From positions 496,001 through 560,000 of the forward strand of contig NZ_JACVAM010000003.1 of the NCBI RefSeq assembly GCF_014851865.1: a DNA stretch of 64,000 nt, written 5' to 3'. Both the position numbers and the translations under genes were made by a program. The notes beneath the pieces were generated by a model, which did no database searches, was not told the DNA's origin, and saw only the letters and a list, made by a program, of their open reading frames with translations. This DNA comes from Pseudomonas sp. PDM16. Its GTDB lineage: Bacteria > Pseudomonadota > Gammaproteobacteria > Pseudomonadales > Pseudomonadaceae. Shown here in pieces: positions 28,647-38,165 of the stretch (position 1 is its first letter; each line of letters begins with the position of its first letter).

Positions 28647-30347
28647 ATGAACCAAGCTCTCTACCTTGAGCAGTTGGCCAGCCTGCAAGCCTCGGCCTGG
28701 CCGGCAGACACATCCCGCCAACCCCACTACCCCCATGGCGAGCAGCCACTGAGCGAGTACCTGCGCAGCTGGGCTCGCTTGCAGCCCGAGGCTCCGGCAC
28801 TGGACTTCTATGGCCACAGCCTCAGCTATGCCGAGCTGGACAGCTTGTCCGACCGCTGTGCAGCCTTGTTCAGCGAACTCGGCGTGCAGCCCGGGGACCG
28901 CATTGCCCTGTTCATGCCCAACTGCCCCCAGCTGCATATCGCCTTCTACGGTCTGCTCAAGTGCGGTGCTGTGTACGCACCGGTCAGTCCGCTATCCAAA
29001 AGCCTGGAGCTGAGCTACCAGCTCAAGGACAGCGGCGCGCGGATCATCCTGTGCTTCGATCAACTGCTGCCGGTGGTGCAGGCCGTGCGCGACGAATGCA
29101 ACCTGGAGCACGTGCTGGCCACCAGCCTTTCCGAGCTGCGCCCCAGTACGCCGAGCGTACCGGTGCCGGAGCTGCTGCTGGCGCCGAAAGTGGCGGCGGC
29201 CGACTTCATTGACTTCTACCCTGCGCTACATGAGTGCAATGCTGCAGTTCCGCAACACATTCCACTTCTCGACGATATCGCCGCACTCAATTACACAGGA
29301 GGCACCACCGGTCTGCCCAAAGGCTGTGTGCATACCCACGGCGACATGCTCTACACCTGTGCCAGTTTCCTGCCGGTGGCTCTCGACCTGGGGCGTGACA
29401 GCGTGATGCTCAACTTCCTCCCGGAGTTCTGGATCGCCGGCGAGAACGCCGGACTGCTGTTCCCGGTATTCGCGGGCTGCCGGCTGGTACTGCTGGCACG
29501 CTGGGATACGGTGAGCTTCATGAGCGCGGTGCAACAGTATCGCGTCACCCATTGCGGCCTGCTGGTGGACAGCGCCGCGGAGGTCCTCGACCATCCCGAT
29601 GTGAGCAACTACGACCTCAGCTCCCTGCGTCGTACCGGCAGCATTTCCTTCATCAAGAAACTGACCCGCGACTATCGTGCGCGCTGGCGTGAGCTCACCG
29701 GCTGCACGCTGTTCGAATTCAGCTTCGGAATGACTGAGACCCATACCTGCGACACCTTCACCTACGGCCTGCAGGACGACGACTTCGACCTCACCTGCGC
29801 CCCCACCTTCGTCGGCCTGCCGGTACCGGGCACCGAATTCAAGGTTTGCGACTTCGCCACCGGCGCCCTGCTGCCACTGGGCAGCGAAGGCGAGTTGTGC
29901 GTACGCAGTCCATCGCTGCTGCACGGCTACTGGCAACGCCCGGAAGAATCTGCCGCCGCCCTGCGCGATGGCTGGCTGCACACCGGCGATCTGGGCCAGA
30001 TCACCGAACAGGGTTTCATCCGCTACCTAGGTCGTCGCAAGGAAATGCTCAAGGTCAACGGCATGAGCGTATTCCCCAGCGAGCTGGAAGCCATGCTCGG
30101 CCAGCATCCCTGCCTGCTGGCCAGTGCCGTGATTGGACGTGCCGATGCCGTCAGCGGCCAGCGCCCGGTAGCCTTCGTCGTACTCAAGGCCGGCAGCGAA
30201 GCCACTGCGGAAGATTTGATCAACTGGTGCAAGGAGGTGATGGCGGCCTACAAGGTACCAGAGGTCCGCATCGTCGATGCCCTACCGATGACCGCCACGG
30301 GCAAGGTGAAAAAGAACGAGCTTGAACAATGGCTGGAGCCCACATGA
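28647..30347 (+). CDS. AMP-dependent acyl-CoA ligase
   Basis: 566-residue enzyme of the ANL superfamily that activates a carboxylic acid as acyl-AMP and then as an acyl-CoA thioester. The P-loop YTGGTTGLPKGCVHTHGD lies near residue 217, the A5-type motif FEFSFGMTETHT near 360, HTGDLGQ near 445, and the C-terminal lysine motif TATGKVKKNEL near 550. The acid is unknown; the next genes include a carboxylase that would act on the CoA product. The ATG at 28647 has AAGGG upstream and leaves the LysR-type site outside the gene. The globin gene begins inside its stop (ATGA). Confidence 0.9.
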   Translation: MNQALYLEQLASLQASAWPADTSRQPHYPHGEQPLSEYLRSWARLQPEAPALDFYGHSLSYAELDSLSDRCAALFSELGVQPGDRIALFMPNCPQLHIAFYGLLKCGAVYAPVSPLSKSLELSYQLKDSGARIILCFDQLLPVVQAVRDECNLEHVLATSLSELRPSTPSVPVPELLLAPKVAAADFIDFYPALHECNAAVPQHIPLLDDIAALNYTGGTTGLPKGCVHTHGDMLYTCASFLPVALDLGRDSVMLNFLPEFWIAGENAGLLFPVFAGCRLVLLARWDTVSFMSAVQQYRVTHCGLLVDSAAEVLDHPDVSNYDLSSLRRTGSISFIKKLTRDYRARWRELTGCTLFEFSFGMTETHTCDTFTYGLQDDDFDLTCAPTFVGLPVPGTEFKVCDFATGALLPLGSEGELCVRSPSLLHGYWQRPEESAAALRDGWLHTGDLGQITEQGFIRYLGRRKEMLKVNGMSVFPSELEAMLGQHPCLLASAVIGRADAVSGQRPVAFVVLKAGSEATAEDLINWCKEVMAAYKVPEVRIVDALPMTATGKVKKNELEQWLEPT

Positions 30348-30787
30348 GTACCGCGCTCGACGCCCCCGCTGCAGGCCTGATCAAGCAGAGCGCCCCTCTG
30401 CTCAGGCAGCACGGCGCCGCAATCAATCGGCGGCTCTACGACACCCTGGCCCAGCACTACCCCTCCGCCTACGCGCTGCTGGAGCGTACGGACTTCCCCC
30501 CGCTGGCCTCGGTAGTGGCCAGCTACGCAGCCAGCGTCGACAACCTTGAGCCTTTCCTTCGGCACGCGCCGAAGATTGCCCGAGTACACCAGCATATCGG
30601 CCTACAGGAGGCGCACTTCGACATGCTCGGCAGCGCTCTGCAGGATGCACTGAAAACAGTGCTAGCCGACCTTGCGCCCCCGGCAGCTCTGGCTGCCTGG
30701 GCAGAGGCATACCGGCAACTGGCTGTCATCCTGATCCGCCTGCAACGCGAGCTGCCGGCGCTGCCCGCCCCGACACCGAGTGAGTGA
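30344..30787 (+). CDS. Single-domain globin related to flavohemoglobin N-terminal domains
   Basis: 147 residues, the length of a lone globin. The start LIKQSAPLLRQHGAAINRRLYD matches the A-B helices of flavohemoglobins when read in two parts, with the B10 Tyr at about residue 32 and the proximal His at about residue 82 (KIARVHQHIG). Compared from memory with E. coli Hmp, the CD1 Phe is Leu and the CD-E loop with the E7 Gln is shortened. Heme binding is therefore plausible but ligand chemistry may differ. No reductase domain is present. It sits inside a metabolic operon, overlapping the ligase gene by four bases. Confidence 0.75.
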   Translation: MSTALDAPAAGLIKQSAPLLRQHGAAINRRLYDTLAQHYPSAYALLERTDFPPLASVVASYAASVDNLEPFLRHAPKIARVHQHIGLQEAHFDMLGSALQDALKTVLADLAPPAALAAWAEAYRQLAVILIRLQRELPALPAPTPSE

Positions 30788-30791
30788 CCCC

Positions 30792-33700
30792 ATGTTTCAA
30801 TCCCTGCTGATCGCCAACCGCGGCGAGATCGCCATCCGTATCGCCCAGGCCTGCGCCGATCTGAACATCCGATCTGTGGCCGTGTTCGCCGAGGACGACG
30901 GCGCCAGCCTGCACACGCGCAAGGCCGACCTCGCCATGGCGCTGCAAGGCCGCGGGGTGCCGGCCTACCTGGACATGGACCAGCTGATCGCCATCGCCCG
31001 CGAGCAGGGCTGCACGGCCATCCATCCCGGCTACGGCTTCCTCGCCGAGAACGCCGAGTTCGCCCGCCGCTGTGAGGCTGCTGGCCTGACCTTCGTCGGC
31101 CCGGAGCCGGAGGTGCTGGAGCTGTTCGGCGACAAGGCCGCCGCCCGCCAGCTGGCCGAACGCTGTGGTGCACCGCTGGTGGCCGGGATCAACCGCGCGG
31201 TGAGCCTGGATGAGGCACGCACCTTCCTCGCCGAACACGGCGCCGCCATGCTCAAGGCCCTGGCCGGCGGTGGCGGACGCGGCATGCGTGCGATCCATGA
31301 TGAGGCAGAGCTGGACGAAGCCTACGCACGCTGCCAGTCCGAGGCCCAGAGCGCCTTCGGCAACGGTGCGCTGTATATCGAGCAACTGGTGCAGAACGCC
31401 CGGCATATCGAGGTGCAGGTGCTAGGCGACGGTACGCAGGTCAGCCACCTGTGGGAGCGCGACTGCAGCCTGCAGCGCCGCAACCAGAAGCTGGTGGAGA
31501 TCGCCCCCAGCCCCGACCTGGATGCCGGCCTGCGCGAGGCGATCATCGGCTGCGCTCTGCGCCTGGCAGCCGAAGTGAACTACCGCGGCATCGGCACCTT
31601 CGAGTTCCTGGTCGAGGCTGATCGGTTCTTCTTCATGGAAGCCAACCCGCGGGTGCAGGTGGAGCACACGGTCACCGAGCAGATCACCAGCATCGACCTG
31701 CTGCACACCCAGCTGCGCCTGGCGGCCGGCGCCAGCCTCGCCGAGCTCGGTCTGCTGCAACCGCCGGCGCCACAAGGTTGCGCGGTGCAGCTGCGGATCA
31801 ACCTGGAAACCCTGCACACCGACGGCAGTGCGCGCCCGGCCGCCGGCACGCTGAGCGCCTACCAGCCGCCGGCCGGCCCCGGCCTACGCGTGGATGGCTA
31901 CGGCTACGCCGGCTACCCGGTGAGCCCGGCCTACGATTCGCTGCTGGCCAAGCTGATCGCCAGCGCGCCCGACTACCCGGGCGCCCTGCGCCGCGCCTAT
32001 CGCGCCCTCTGCGAATTCCGCCTGGAGGGCGTGGCGAGCAACCTGCACCTGCTGCAGAACCTGCTGCAGCGCGAGGAAGTGCTGAGTAACCGGGTCAGCA
32101 CGCGCTTCGTCGAACAACAGCTGGGCGAGCTGCTCGGCGCCCACGGCGCGGCCCATCCGCACCGCTATTTCGCCCAGACCGGCACCAGCGTCACTGATAC
32201 CAAAGCCATCGAGACACCGGCCGGCACCCTGGCGCTGAACACGCCGAGCACCGGCGTGCTGGTCAGCCTGGACGTGGCCGAAGGCGATAGCGTCGCCGCC
32301 GGCCAGCAGGTCGCGGTGCTGGAGGCGATGAAGATGGAGTTCGTCGTTCGCGCCGAACGCGGCGGCATCGTCCGCGCCCTGGCTGCAGCCCCCGGCGATG
32401 CGCTGGGCGAGAGCCAGGCATTGCTGTTCATCGAACCCGCGGAGGTCGATGGCGGACGCGCGCAGGACGAACAGACGGTCGATCTCGAACATATCCGCGC
32501 CGACCTGGCCGAGGTGCTGGAGCGCCACGCGCGTCTGAGCGACGCGCGCCGCCCCGAGGCCGTGGCCAAGCGCCGCAAGACCGGCCAGCGCACCACCCGC
32601 GAGAACCTGCACGACCTGCTCGACGAAGGCAGCTTCAACGAGTACGGCGCCATGGCCCTGGCCGCCCAGCGGCGCCGTCGCTCGCATGAGGAACTGCTGG
32701 AGCTGAGCCCGGCCGATGGTCTGGTGGCCGGCATCGGCACGGTCAACGCCGACGCCTTCGGCAGCGAGGCCGCGCGCTGCATGGCCATCGCCTACGACTA
32801 CACGGTGTTCGCCGGCACCCAGGGCGTGATGAACCACAAGAAGACCGATCGCATGCTCGGCCTGGCCGAACAGTGGCGCCTGCCGCTGGTGCTGTTCGCC
32901 GAGGGCGGCGGCGGTAGGCCCGGCGACACCGATTTCGTCGGCGTGGCCGGACTCGACTGCCACACCTTCGTCGCCATGGCCCGACTGTCCGGCCTGGTCC
33001 CTACAGTAGGGATAGTCTCCGGCCGCTGCTTCGCCGGCAACGCCGCCCTGCTCGGCTGCTGCGACGTGATCATCGCCGCGAAAGACGCCACTGTCGGCAT
33101 GGCCGGACCGGCGATGATCGAAGGCGGCGGCCTGGGCAGCTTCAAGCCCGAGCAGGTCGGCCCCACCAGCGTGCAGGGCCCGAACGGAGTGATCGACGTA
33201 CTGGTGGAGAACGAGGAAGAGGCCGTGCGCGTGGCCAAGCAGTACCTCTCCTACTTCCAGGGACCGCTGGCCGACTGGCAATGCGCCGACCCGCGCGAGC
33301 TGCGCCATGTCATCCCCGAGAATCGCCTGCGCGTCTACGACATCCGCCGGGTGATCGAGCTGCTGGCCGACAGTGGCAGCGTGCTGGAGCTGCGCCGCCA
33401 GTTCGCTCCGGGTCTGGTCACCGCCTTTATCCGCATCGAGGGCAAGCCGTTCGGCCTGCTCGCCAACAACCCCGCGCATCTGGGCGGCGCCATCGACGCG
33501 GTGGCGGGAGATAAAGCAGCTCGCTTCATGCAGCTGTGCGATGCCTTCGATATCCCCATGGTTTCGCTGTGCGATACGCCCGGTTTCATGGTCGGCCCCG
33601 AGGCGGAGAAGCAGGCCACAGTACGCCACGTGTCACGCATGTTCGTCGCCGCCGCCAGCCTCAGCGTGCCGTTCTTCACCCTGGTGCTGCGCAAGGGCTA

Positions 33701-34049
33701 CGGCCTCGGCGCCCAGGCCATGGCCGCCGGCAGCTTCCACTCGCCGCTGTTCACCGCCGCCTGGCCCAGTGGCGAGTTCGGCGCCATGGGGCTGGAGGGA
33801 GCGGTGCGCCTGGGCTTCGCCAAAGAACTGGCAGCCCAACCGGACGACGCCAGCCGCCAGGCGCTGTTCGACAAACTGGTGGCCAAGGCCTACGACAACG
33901 GCAAGGCGTTGAACATGGCCAGCTATCTGGAGATAGACGCCGTCATCGACCCCGCCGAGAGTCGCGCCTGGCTGCTGCGTGGGCTCAATGCCACGCCGAA
34001 AGCGCCCGCCCGTGCGGGCAAGAAACGCCCCTTCGTCGACACCTGGTAG
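30792..34049 (+). CDS. Single-chain biotin-dependent acyl-CoA carboxylase
   Basis: 1085-residue enzyme that joins all parts of an acyl-CoA carboxylase. Order: biotin carboxylase (residues 1-450, SLLIANRGEIAIR start, KALAGGGGRGMRA ATP loop, FFMEANPRVQVEHTVTE), a linker, a biotinyl domain (VAVLEAMKMEFVV, Lys near 514), and a carboxyltransferase domain (about 570-1075, with GGGGRPGDTD and SLCDTPGFMVGPEAE). This layout and length resemble the single-chain long-chain acyl-CoA carboxylases. In the operon it would carboxylate the product of the upstream ligase. A GTG at 30780, overlapping the globin gene, is an alternative start. Confidence 0.88.
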   Translation: MFQSLLIANRGEIAIRIAQACADLNIRSVAVFAEDDGASLHTRKADLAMALQGRGVPAYLDMDQLIAIAREQGCTAIHPGYGFLAENAEFARRCEAAGLTFVGPEPEVLELFGDKAAARQLAERCGAPLVAGINRAVSLDEARTFLAEHGAAMLKALAGGGGRGMRAIHDEAELDEAYARCQSEAQSAFGNGALYIEQLVQNARHIEVQVLGDGTQVSHLWERDCSLQRRNQKLVEIAPSPDLDAGLREAIIGCALRLAAEVNYRGIGTFEFLVEADRFFFMEANPRVQVEHTVTEQITSIDLLHTQLRLAAGASLAELGLLQPPAPQGCAVQLRINLETLHTDGSARPAAGTLSAYQPPAGPGLRVDGYGYAGYPVSPAYDSLLAKLIASAPDYPGALRRAYRALCEFRLEGVASNLHLLQNLLQREEVLSNRVSTRFVEQQLGELLGAHGAAHPHRYFAQTGTSVTDTKAIETPAGTLALNTPSTGVLVSLDVAEGDSVAAGQQVAVLEAMKMEFVVRAERGGIVRALAAAPGDALGESQALLFIEPAEVDGGRAQDEQTVDLEHIRADLAEVLERHARLSDARRPEAVAKRRKTGQRTTRENLHDLLDEGSFNEYGAMALAAQRRRRSHEELLELSPADGLVAGIGTVNADAFGSEAARCMAIAYDYTVFAGTQGVMNHKKTDRMLGLAEQWRLPLVLFAEGGGGRPGDTDFVGVAGLDCHTFVAMARLSGLVPTVGIVSGRCFAGNAALLGCCDVIIAAKDATVGMAGPAMIEGGGLGSFKPEQVGPTSVQGPNGVIDVLVENEEEAVRVAKQYLSYFQGPLADWQCADPRELRHVIPENRLRVYDIRRVIELLADSGSVLELRRQFAPGLVTAFIRIEGKPFGLLANNPAHLGGAIDAVAGDKAARFMQLCDAFDIPMVSLCDTPGFMVGPEAEKQATVRHVSRMFVAAASLSVPFFTLVLRKGYGLGAQAMAAGSFHSPLFTAAWPSGEFGAMGLEGAVRLGFAKELAAQPDDASRQALFDKLVAKAYDNGKALNMASYLEIDAVIDPAESRAWLLRGLNATPKAPARAGKKRPFVDTW

Positions 34050-34059
34050 GAGCACGTCC

Positions 34060-35010
34060 ATGCATATCGAACATCAGTTGCTGGCGATCAACGGCATCGA
34101 CCTCAGCCTCTACAGCGCCGGCCCGGCAGACGGCAAGCCGGTATGGCTGCTACATGGCTTCCCCGAGTGCTGGTACGCCTGGCACCCGCAGATCGAGGCG
34201 CTGGCCGCCGCCGGCTACCGGGTATTCGCTCCGGAGATGCGTGGCTATGGGCAGAGCAGCGCGCCGGCCGATCCCGCCGCCTATGACTTGCTGACCCTGT
34301 GCGGCGATATCCAGGGCGCCATGGATGCCCTCGGCCAGACCAACGTCGCCGTGGTCGGCCATGACTGGGGCGCACCGGTGGCCTGGCACCTGGCGCTGCT
34401 GGAGCCTGCGCGGGTGCAGGCGCTCGGCGCGCTGTCGGTACCCTTCGGCGGGCGGCCCAAGCGCCCAGCCATCGAGATGATGCGCGAGGCCTACGCCGGG
34501 CGCTTCCACTACATCCTCTACTTCCAGCAACCGGGCCTGGCCGAGGCCGAGCTGGACGCCGACATCGGCCGCAGCCTGCGTCTGCTGCTCGGCGGTCTGG
34601 AAGGTGCGTTGCTGCAGGACAAGCCGGCCGGCGCCCGACTGTTCGACGGCATGAGCGATCTGCCGCTGCCGTCCTGGTGCTCGCCCGGGCTGTTCGCCGT
34701 GTACGAAAGGACCTTCGCCGGCCACGGCTTCCGCGGCGCGCTGAGCTGGTACCGCAATTTCGAGCGCAACTGGCAGCGCACTGAACCGCTGGCCGACCTG
34801 CAGGTGCTGCAACCGACCCTGTTCCTGCTCGGCGACCGCGACCCGGTCGGCCGTTTCGAGGCGCCGACGCTCAAGCGCATGGCGGCCAAGGTGCCGCGCC
34901 TGGAACAGCATCTGCTGGAGAATTGCGGCCACTGGCTGCAGAGCGAGGACGGCGAACGGGTCAACGCATTACTGCTGGATTTCCTGGCGCGGCACTACGC
35001 CGCGGACTGA
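34060..35010 (+). CDS. Alpha/beta hydrolase, epoxide-hydrolase-like
   Basis: 316 residues. The oxyanion motif HGFPECWYAWHPQ (HGxP), the nucleophile motif VGHDWGAPVAW with Asp near residue 105, the acid residue in LGDRDPVGRF and the His in ENCGHWLQSE fit soluble epoxide hydrolases or haloalkane/fluoroacetate dehalogenases. The Asp nucleophile excludes an ordinary Ser esterase. It follows the carboxylase by 10 bases and has an AGGAG site, so it is the last gene of the ligase-globin-carboxylase operon. Substrate unknown. Confidence 0.85.
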   Translation: MHIEHQLLAINGIDLSLYSAGPADGKPVWLLHGFPECWYAWHPQIEALAAAGYRVFAPEMRGYGQSSAPADPAAYDLLTLCGDIQGAMDALGQTNVAVVGHDWGAPVAWHLALLEPARVQALGALSVPFGGRPKRPAIEMMREAYAGRFHYILYFQQPGLAEAELDADIGRSLRLLLGGLEGALLQDKPAGARLFDGMSDLPLPSWCSPGLFAVYERTFAGHGFRGALSWYRNFERNWQRTEPLADLQVLQPTLFLLGDRDPVGRFEAPTLKRMAAKVPRLEQHLLENCGHWLQSEDGERVNALLLDFLARHYAAD

Positions 35011-35091
35011 TCCCCTTACAGGTCGTTTGGGCTGTTTCCGGCGCTTCAGGTAAACTGCCGCATCTTTTGTATGCCTATAACGATCCGCCTG

Positions 35092-36987
35092 ATGCCGACC
35101 ACCTTCCACGAAATCCCCCGCGAGCGTCCCGCCACGCCCCTGCTCGACAGCGCCGACACCCCGGACGGCCTGCGCCGCCTGGCGGAAAGCGAGCTGGAAA
35201 GCCTGGCCGACGAGCTGCGCCAATACCTGCTGTACAGCGTTGGCCAGACCGGCGGGCATTTCGGTGCCGGCCTGGGCGTGATCGAGCTGACCATCGCCCT
35301 GCACTACATCTTCGATACGCCGGACGACCGTCTGGTGTGGGACGTGGGCCACCAGGCCTACCCGCACAAGATCCTCACCGGTCGCCGCGAGCGCATGGGC
35401 AGCCTGCGCCAGAAGGACGGCCTGGCCGCCTTCCCGCGCCGCAGCGAGAGCGAGTACGACACCTTCGGCGTCGGCCACTCCAGCACCAGCATCAGCGCCG
35501 CTCTGGGCATGGCCATCGCCGCCCGCCTGCAGGGCAGCAAGCGCAAGTCGGTGGCGGTGATCGGCGACGGCGCGCTGACCGCCGGCATGGCCTTCGAAGC
35601 GTTGAACCACGCGTCCGACGTCAAAGCCAATATGCTGGTGGTGCTCAACGACAACGACATGTCGATCTCGAAGAACGTCGGCGGCCTGTCCAACTACCTG
35701 GCCAAGATCATCTCCAGCCGCACCTATTCGAGCATGCGCGAAGGCAGCAAGAAGATCCTCTCGCGCCTGCCCGGCGCCTGGGAGATCGCGCGCAAGGTCG
35801 AGGAGCACGCCAAGGGCATGCTGGTGCCCGGCACCCTGTTCGAGGAGCTGGGCTGGAACTACGTCGGCCCCATCGACGGCCACGACCTGCCGACCCTGAT
35901 CGCCACCCTGCGCAATATGCGCGACCTGGAGGGCCCGCAGTTCCTCCACGTGGTGACCAAGAAGGGCAAGGGCTTCGCCCCGGCCGAGGTCGACCCGATC
36001 GGCTACCACGCGATCACCAAGCTGGAGCCGATCAAGGCGCCAGCCGAGCCGAAGCAACCCTCCGGCCCCAAATACTCCGCCGTATTCGGCCAGTGGCTGT
36101 GCGATATGGCTGCCGAAGATCCGCGCCTGGTCGGCATCACTCCGGCGATGAAGGAAGGCTCCGACCTGGTGGCCTTCAGCGAGCGCTTCCCGGAGCGCTA
36201 CTTCGACGTAGCCATCGCCGAGCAGCACGCGGTGACCCTGGCCGCCGGCATGGCCTGTGACGGCGCCAAGCCGGTGGTGGCGATCTACTCCACCTTCCTG
36301 CAGCGCGCCTACGACCAGCTGATCCACGACGTGGCTGTACAGCACCTCGACGTGCTGTTCGCCATCGATCGCGCCGGCCTGGTCGGCGAAGACGGTCCGA
36401 CCCATGCCGGCAGCTTCGACATTTCCTACCTGCGTTGCATCCCCGGCATGCTGATCGCCACGCCCAGCGACGAGAACGAGCTTCGCCTGCTGCTGACCAC
36501 CGGCTACCACTTCCCGGGCCCCGCGGCTGTGCGCTACCCGCGCGGCAGCGGCCCCAACACGCCGATCGACCCGCGCCTGGAGCCGGTGGAAATCGGCAAG
36601 GCCGTGGTCCGTCGCCAGGGCAAGCGCACCGCCCTGCTGGCCTTCGGCGTGCAACTGACCGAGGCGCTGCGCGTCGGCGAGGCACTCGACGCCACCGTGG
36701 TCGACATGCGCTTCGTCAAACCCCTCGACGAGACCCTGCTGCGCGAACTGGCGGCCAGCCATGAGCTGCTGGTGACCATCGAGGAAAACGCCGTGATGGG
36801 CGGTGCCGGCAGCGCGGTCAGCGAATTCCTCGCCGCCGAAAACATCGTCAAGCCACTGCTGCACCTGGGCCTGCCCGACTACTACGTGGAACACGCCAAG
36901 CCGGCGCAGATGCTCGCCGAGTGCGGGCTGGATACAGCCGGTATCGAGTCCGCCATCCGCGCCCGCCTCGCCCTGCTTGGCGCCTGA
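35092..36987 (+). CDS. dxs: 1-deoxy-D-xylulose-5-phosphate synthase
   Basis: Thiamine-diphosphate enzyme that makes DXP from pyruvate and glyceraldehyde 3-phosphate, the first step of the MEP isoprenoid pathway. The 631-residue protein has the ThDP motif [16 protein letters not shown]...NDN (split across residues 150-180), the catalytic [15 protein letters not shown], and the DRAG signature [17 protein letters not shown] near 425. The start [13 protein letters not shown] at 35092 matches what I recall of other Pseudomonas Dxs proteins; an ATG seven codons earlier is possible. A 60-base gap after the hydrolase gene may hold its own promoter. Confidence 0.97.
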   Translation: MPTTFHEIPRERPATPLLDSADTPDGLRRLAESELESLADELRQYLLYSVGQTGGHFGAGLGVIELTIALHYIFDTPDDRLVWDVGHQAYPHKILTGRRERMGSLRQKDGLAAFPRRSESEYDTFGVGHSSTSISAALGMAIAARLQGSKRKSVAVIGDGALTAGMAFEALNHASDVKANMLVVLNDNDMSISKNVGGLSNYLAKIISSRTYSSMREGSKKILSRLPGAWEIARKVEEHAKGMLVPGTLFEELGWNYVGPIDGHDLPTLIATLRNMRDLEGPQFLHVVTKKGKGFAPAEVDPIGYHAITKLEPIKAPAEPKQPSGPKYSAVFGQWLCDMAAEDPRLVGITPAMKEGSDLVAFSERFPERYFDVAIAEQHAVTLAAGMACDGAKPVVAIYSTFLQRAYDQLIHDVAVQHLDVLFAIDRAGLVGEDGPTHAGSFDISYLRCIPGMLIATPSDENELRLLLTTGYHFPGPAAVRYPRGSGPNTPIDPRLEPVEIGKAVVRRQGKRTALLAFGVQLTEALRVGEALDATVVDMRFVKPLDETLLRELAASHELLVTIEENAVMGGAGSAVSEFLAAENIVKPLLHLGLPDYYVEHAKPAQMLAECGLDTAGIESAIRARLALLGA

Positions 36988-36998
36988 GCATCAGCCCC

Positions 36999-37017
36999 GG
37001 GGCCGAACATCGGCCCC
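36999..37017 (+). terminator. Hairpin after dxs
   Basis: GGGGCCGA / TCGGCCCC, an 8-bp stem with a three-base loop, 11 bases after the dxs stop. The downstream U run is weak. Confidence 0.6.
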
Positions 37018-37257
37018 GACTTCCCCCACTGCCCGCTCTCTCTCCGCCACACACACCACACGGCCATCACCACCGCCTCGCCCCGTAGTGCTCTCTCATC
37101 CACTGGGGGCAGGACACCTGCCGCACCAGAAACAAGGCCAATCAAGCCGAGTAGTCCGATAGCTACTTTCGTCCAATACATCGAATTACTAGATTAGCCA
37201 TACATTAACCATGGGTATAAACTTTCGCTGAGCCAAACTGTATTCGGGTTTCTTTCG

Positions 37258-38076
37258 ATGCCACCCCACGCCAAAATCTGGTCTACGGAGACACAAGATC
37301 AGCGCTATGAGTTTGTAGAAATTGGCTGCGAGTCATTGATTAAAATCAATTTTCTAGCAAATGAGTGCGCCATCAGCATCAGCTACAACGGCATCAATCA
37401 GGCCGTGATGATGGCTTCGCCGTGGGATTTGGAAGACTTCCTAACCGGTTTCAGCCTGGGCAACGGAATCATCGAACACATCGATGAAATATTAGATATT
37501 CGACTTAAGTCTATTGCCGACGCCTGGCATGCCGAGCTCGAAATCAGCAGCCGCAGCTTCTGGAACCTCAAGCAGCAGCGCCGTCAGCTGGCCGGCAGCA
37601 GTGGCTGCGGCCTGTGCGGTGTCGAAGCCTTGGAGCAGGCCCTGCCCGCGCTCAATCCGCTGCCCGATAGCACCTTGCCGCCCGCCGCGCACCTGGCCGA
37701 GCTGCGCCAGCGCCTCGGCGATGCACAAGTGCATGCCCGCAATAGCGGCGCCCTGCATGCCGCGGCCTTCGTCGATGCCCAGGGCCGGCTGAGCCTGTGC
37801 CGCGAAGACATTGGCCGGCACAACGCCCTGGACAAGCTGATCGGCGCCCTGCAACGCGGCCGTCACGACCCGCGCCAGGGCTTTGCCGTGGTCACCAGCC
37901 GCTGCGGCCTGGAACTGCTGCACAAGGCGGTGCGCGCCGGCATCGGCACGCTAGTCAGCCTGTCCGCACCCACCAGCCTGACCGTGGACTGGGCACGCCG
38001 GCACAACCTCAACCTGATCCACGCACCGCACCGCGATGCGCCGAGGGTCTACAGCCCGGCACCGAGGGCCCGCTGA
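37258..38076 (+). CDS. fdhD: Formate dehydrogenase accessory sulfurtransferase FdhD
   Basis: Transfers sulfur from a cysteine desulfurase to the molybdenum cofactor of formate dehydrogenase. The 272-residue protein has the catalytic loop SSGCGLCGVEAL near residue 116 and the family blocks DLEDFLTGFSLGNGII and CREDIGRHNALDKLIG. It lies 90 bases before the fdh structural genes. The first 85 codons or so are much richer in A and T than the rest, with codons such as TTA, AAA and ATA that are rare elsewhere in the window. The start has no strong ribosome site. A leaderless or unusual start, or a foreign 5' part, is possible. Confidence 0.93.
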   Translation: MPPHAKIWSTETQDQRYEFVEIGCESLIKINFLANECAISISYNGINQAVMMASPWDLEDFLTGFSLGNGIIEHIDEILDIRLKSIADAWHAELEISSRSFWNLKQQRRQLAGSSGCGLCGVEALEQALPALNPLPDSTLPPAAHLAELRQRLGDAQVHARNSGALHAAAFVDAQGRLSLCREDIGRHNALDKLIGALQRGRHDPRQGFAVVTSRCGLELLHKAVRAGIGTLVSLSAPTSLTVDWARRHNLNLIHAPHRDAPRVYSPAPRAR

Positions 38077-38165
38077 CCACTCGCACCACCCATACCCGAG
38101 CATCCGCTCAATAGAAGCGGAGCCACAACCTGATATGCCCTTGCCCGCACGATGAGGAGAAACCG

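Noticed and set aside
34969..36894. Long minus-strand frame (641 codons) opposite dxs
   Set aside because: Shadow of dxs; no ribosome site or domain signature, and the plus-strand protein is complete.
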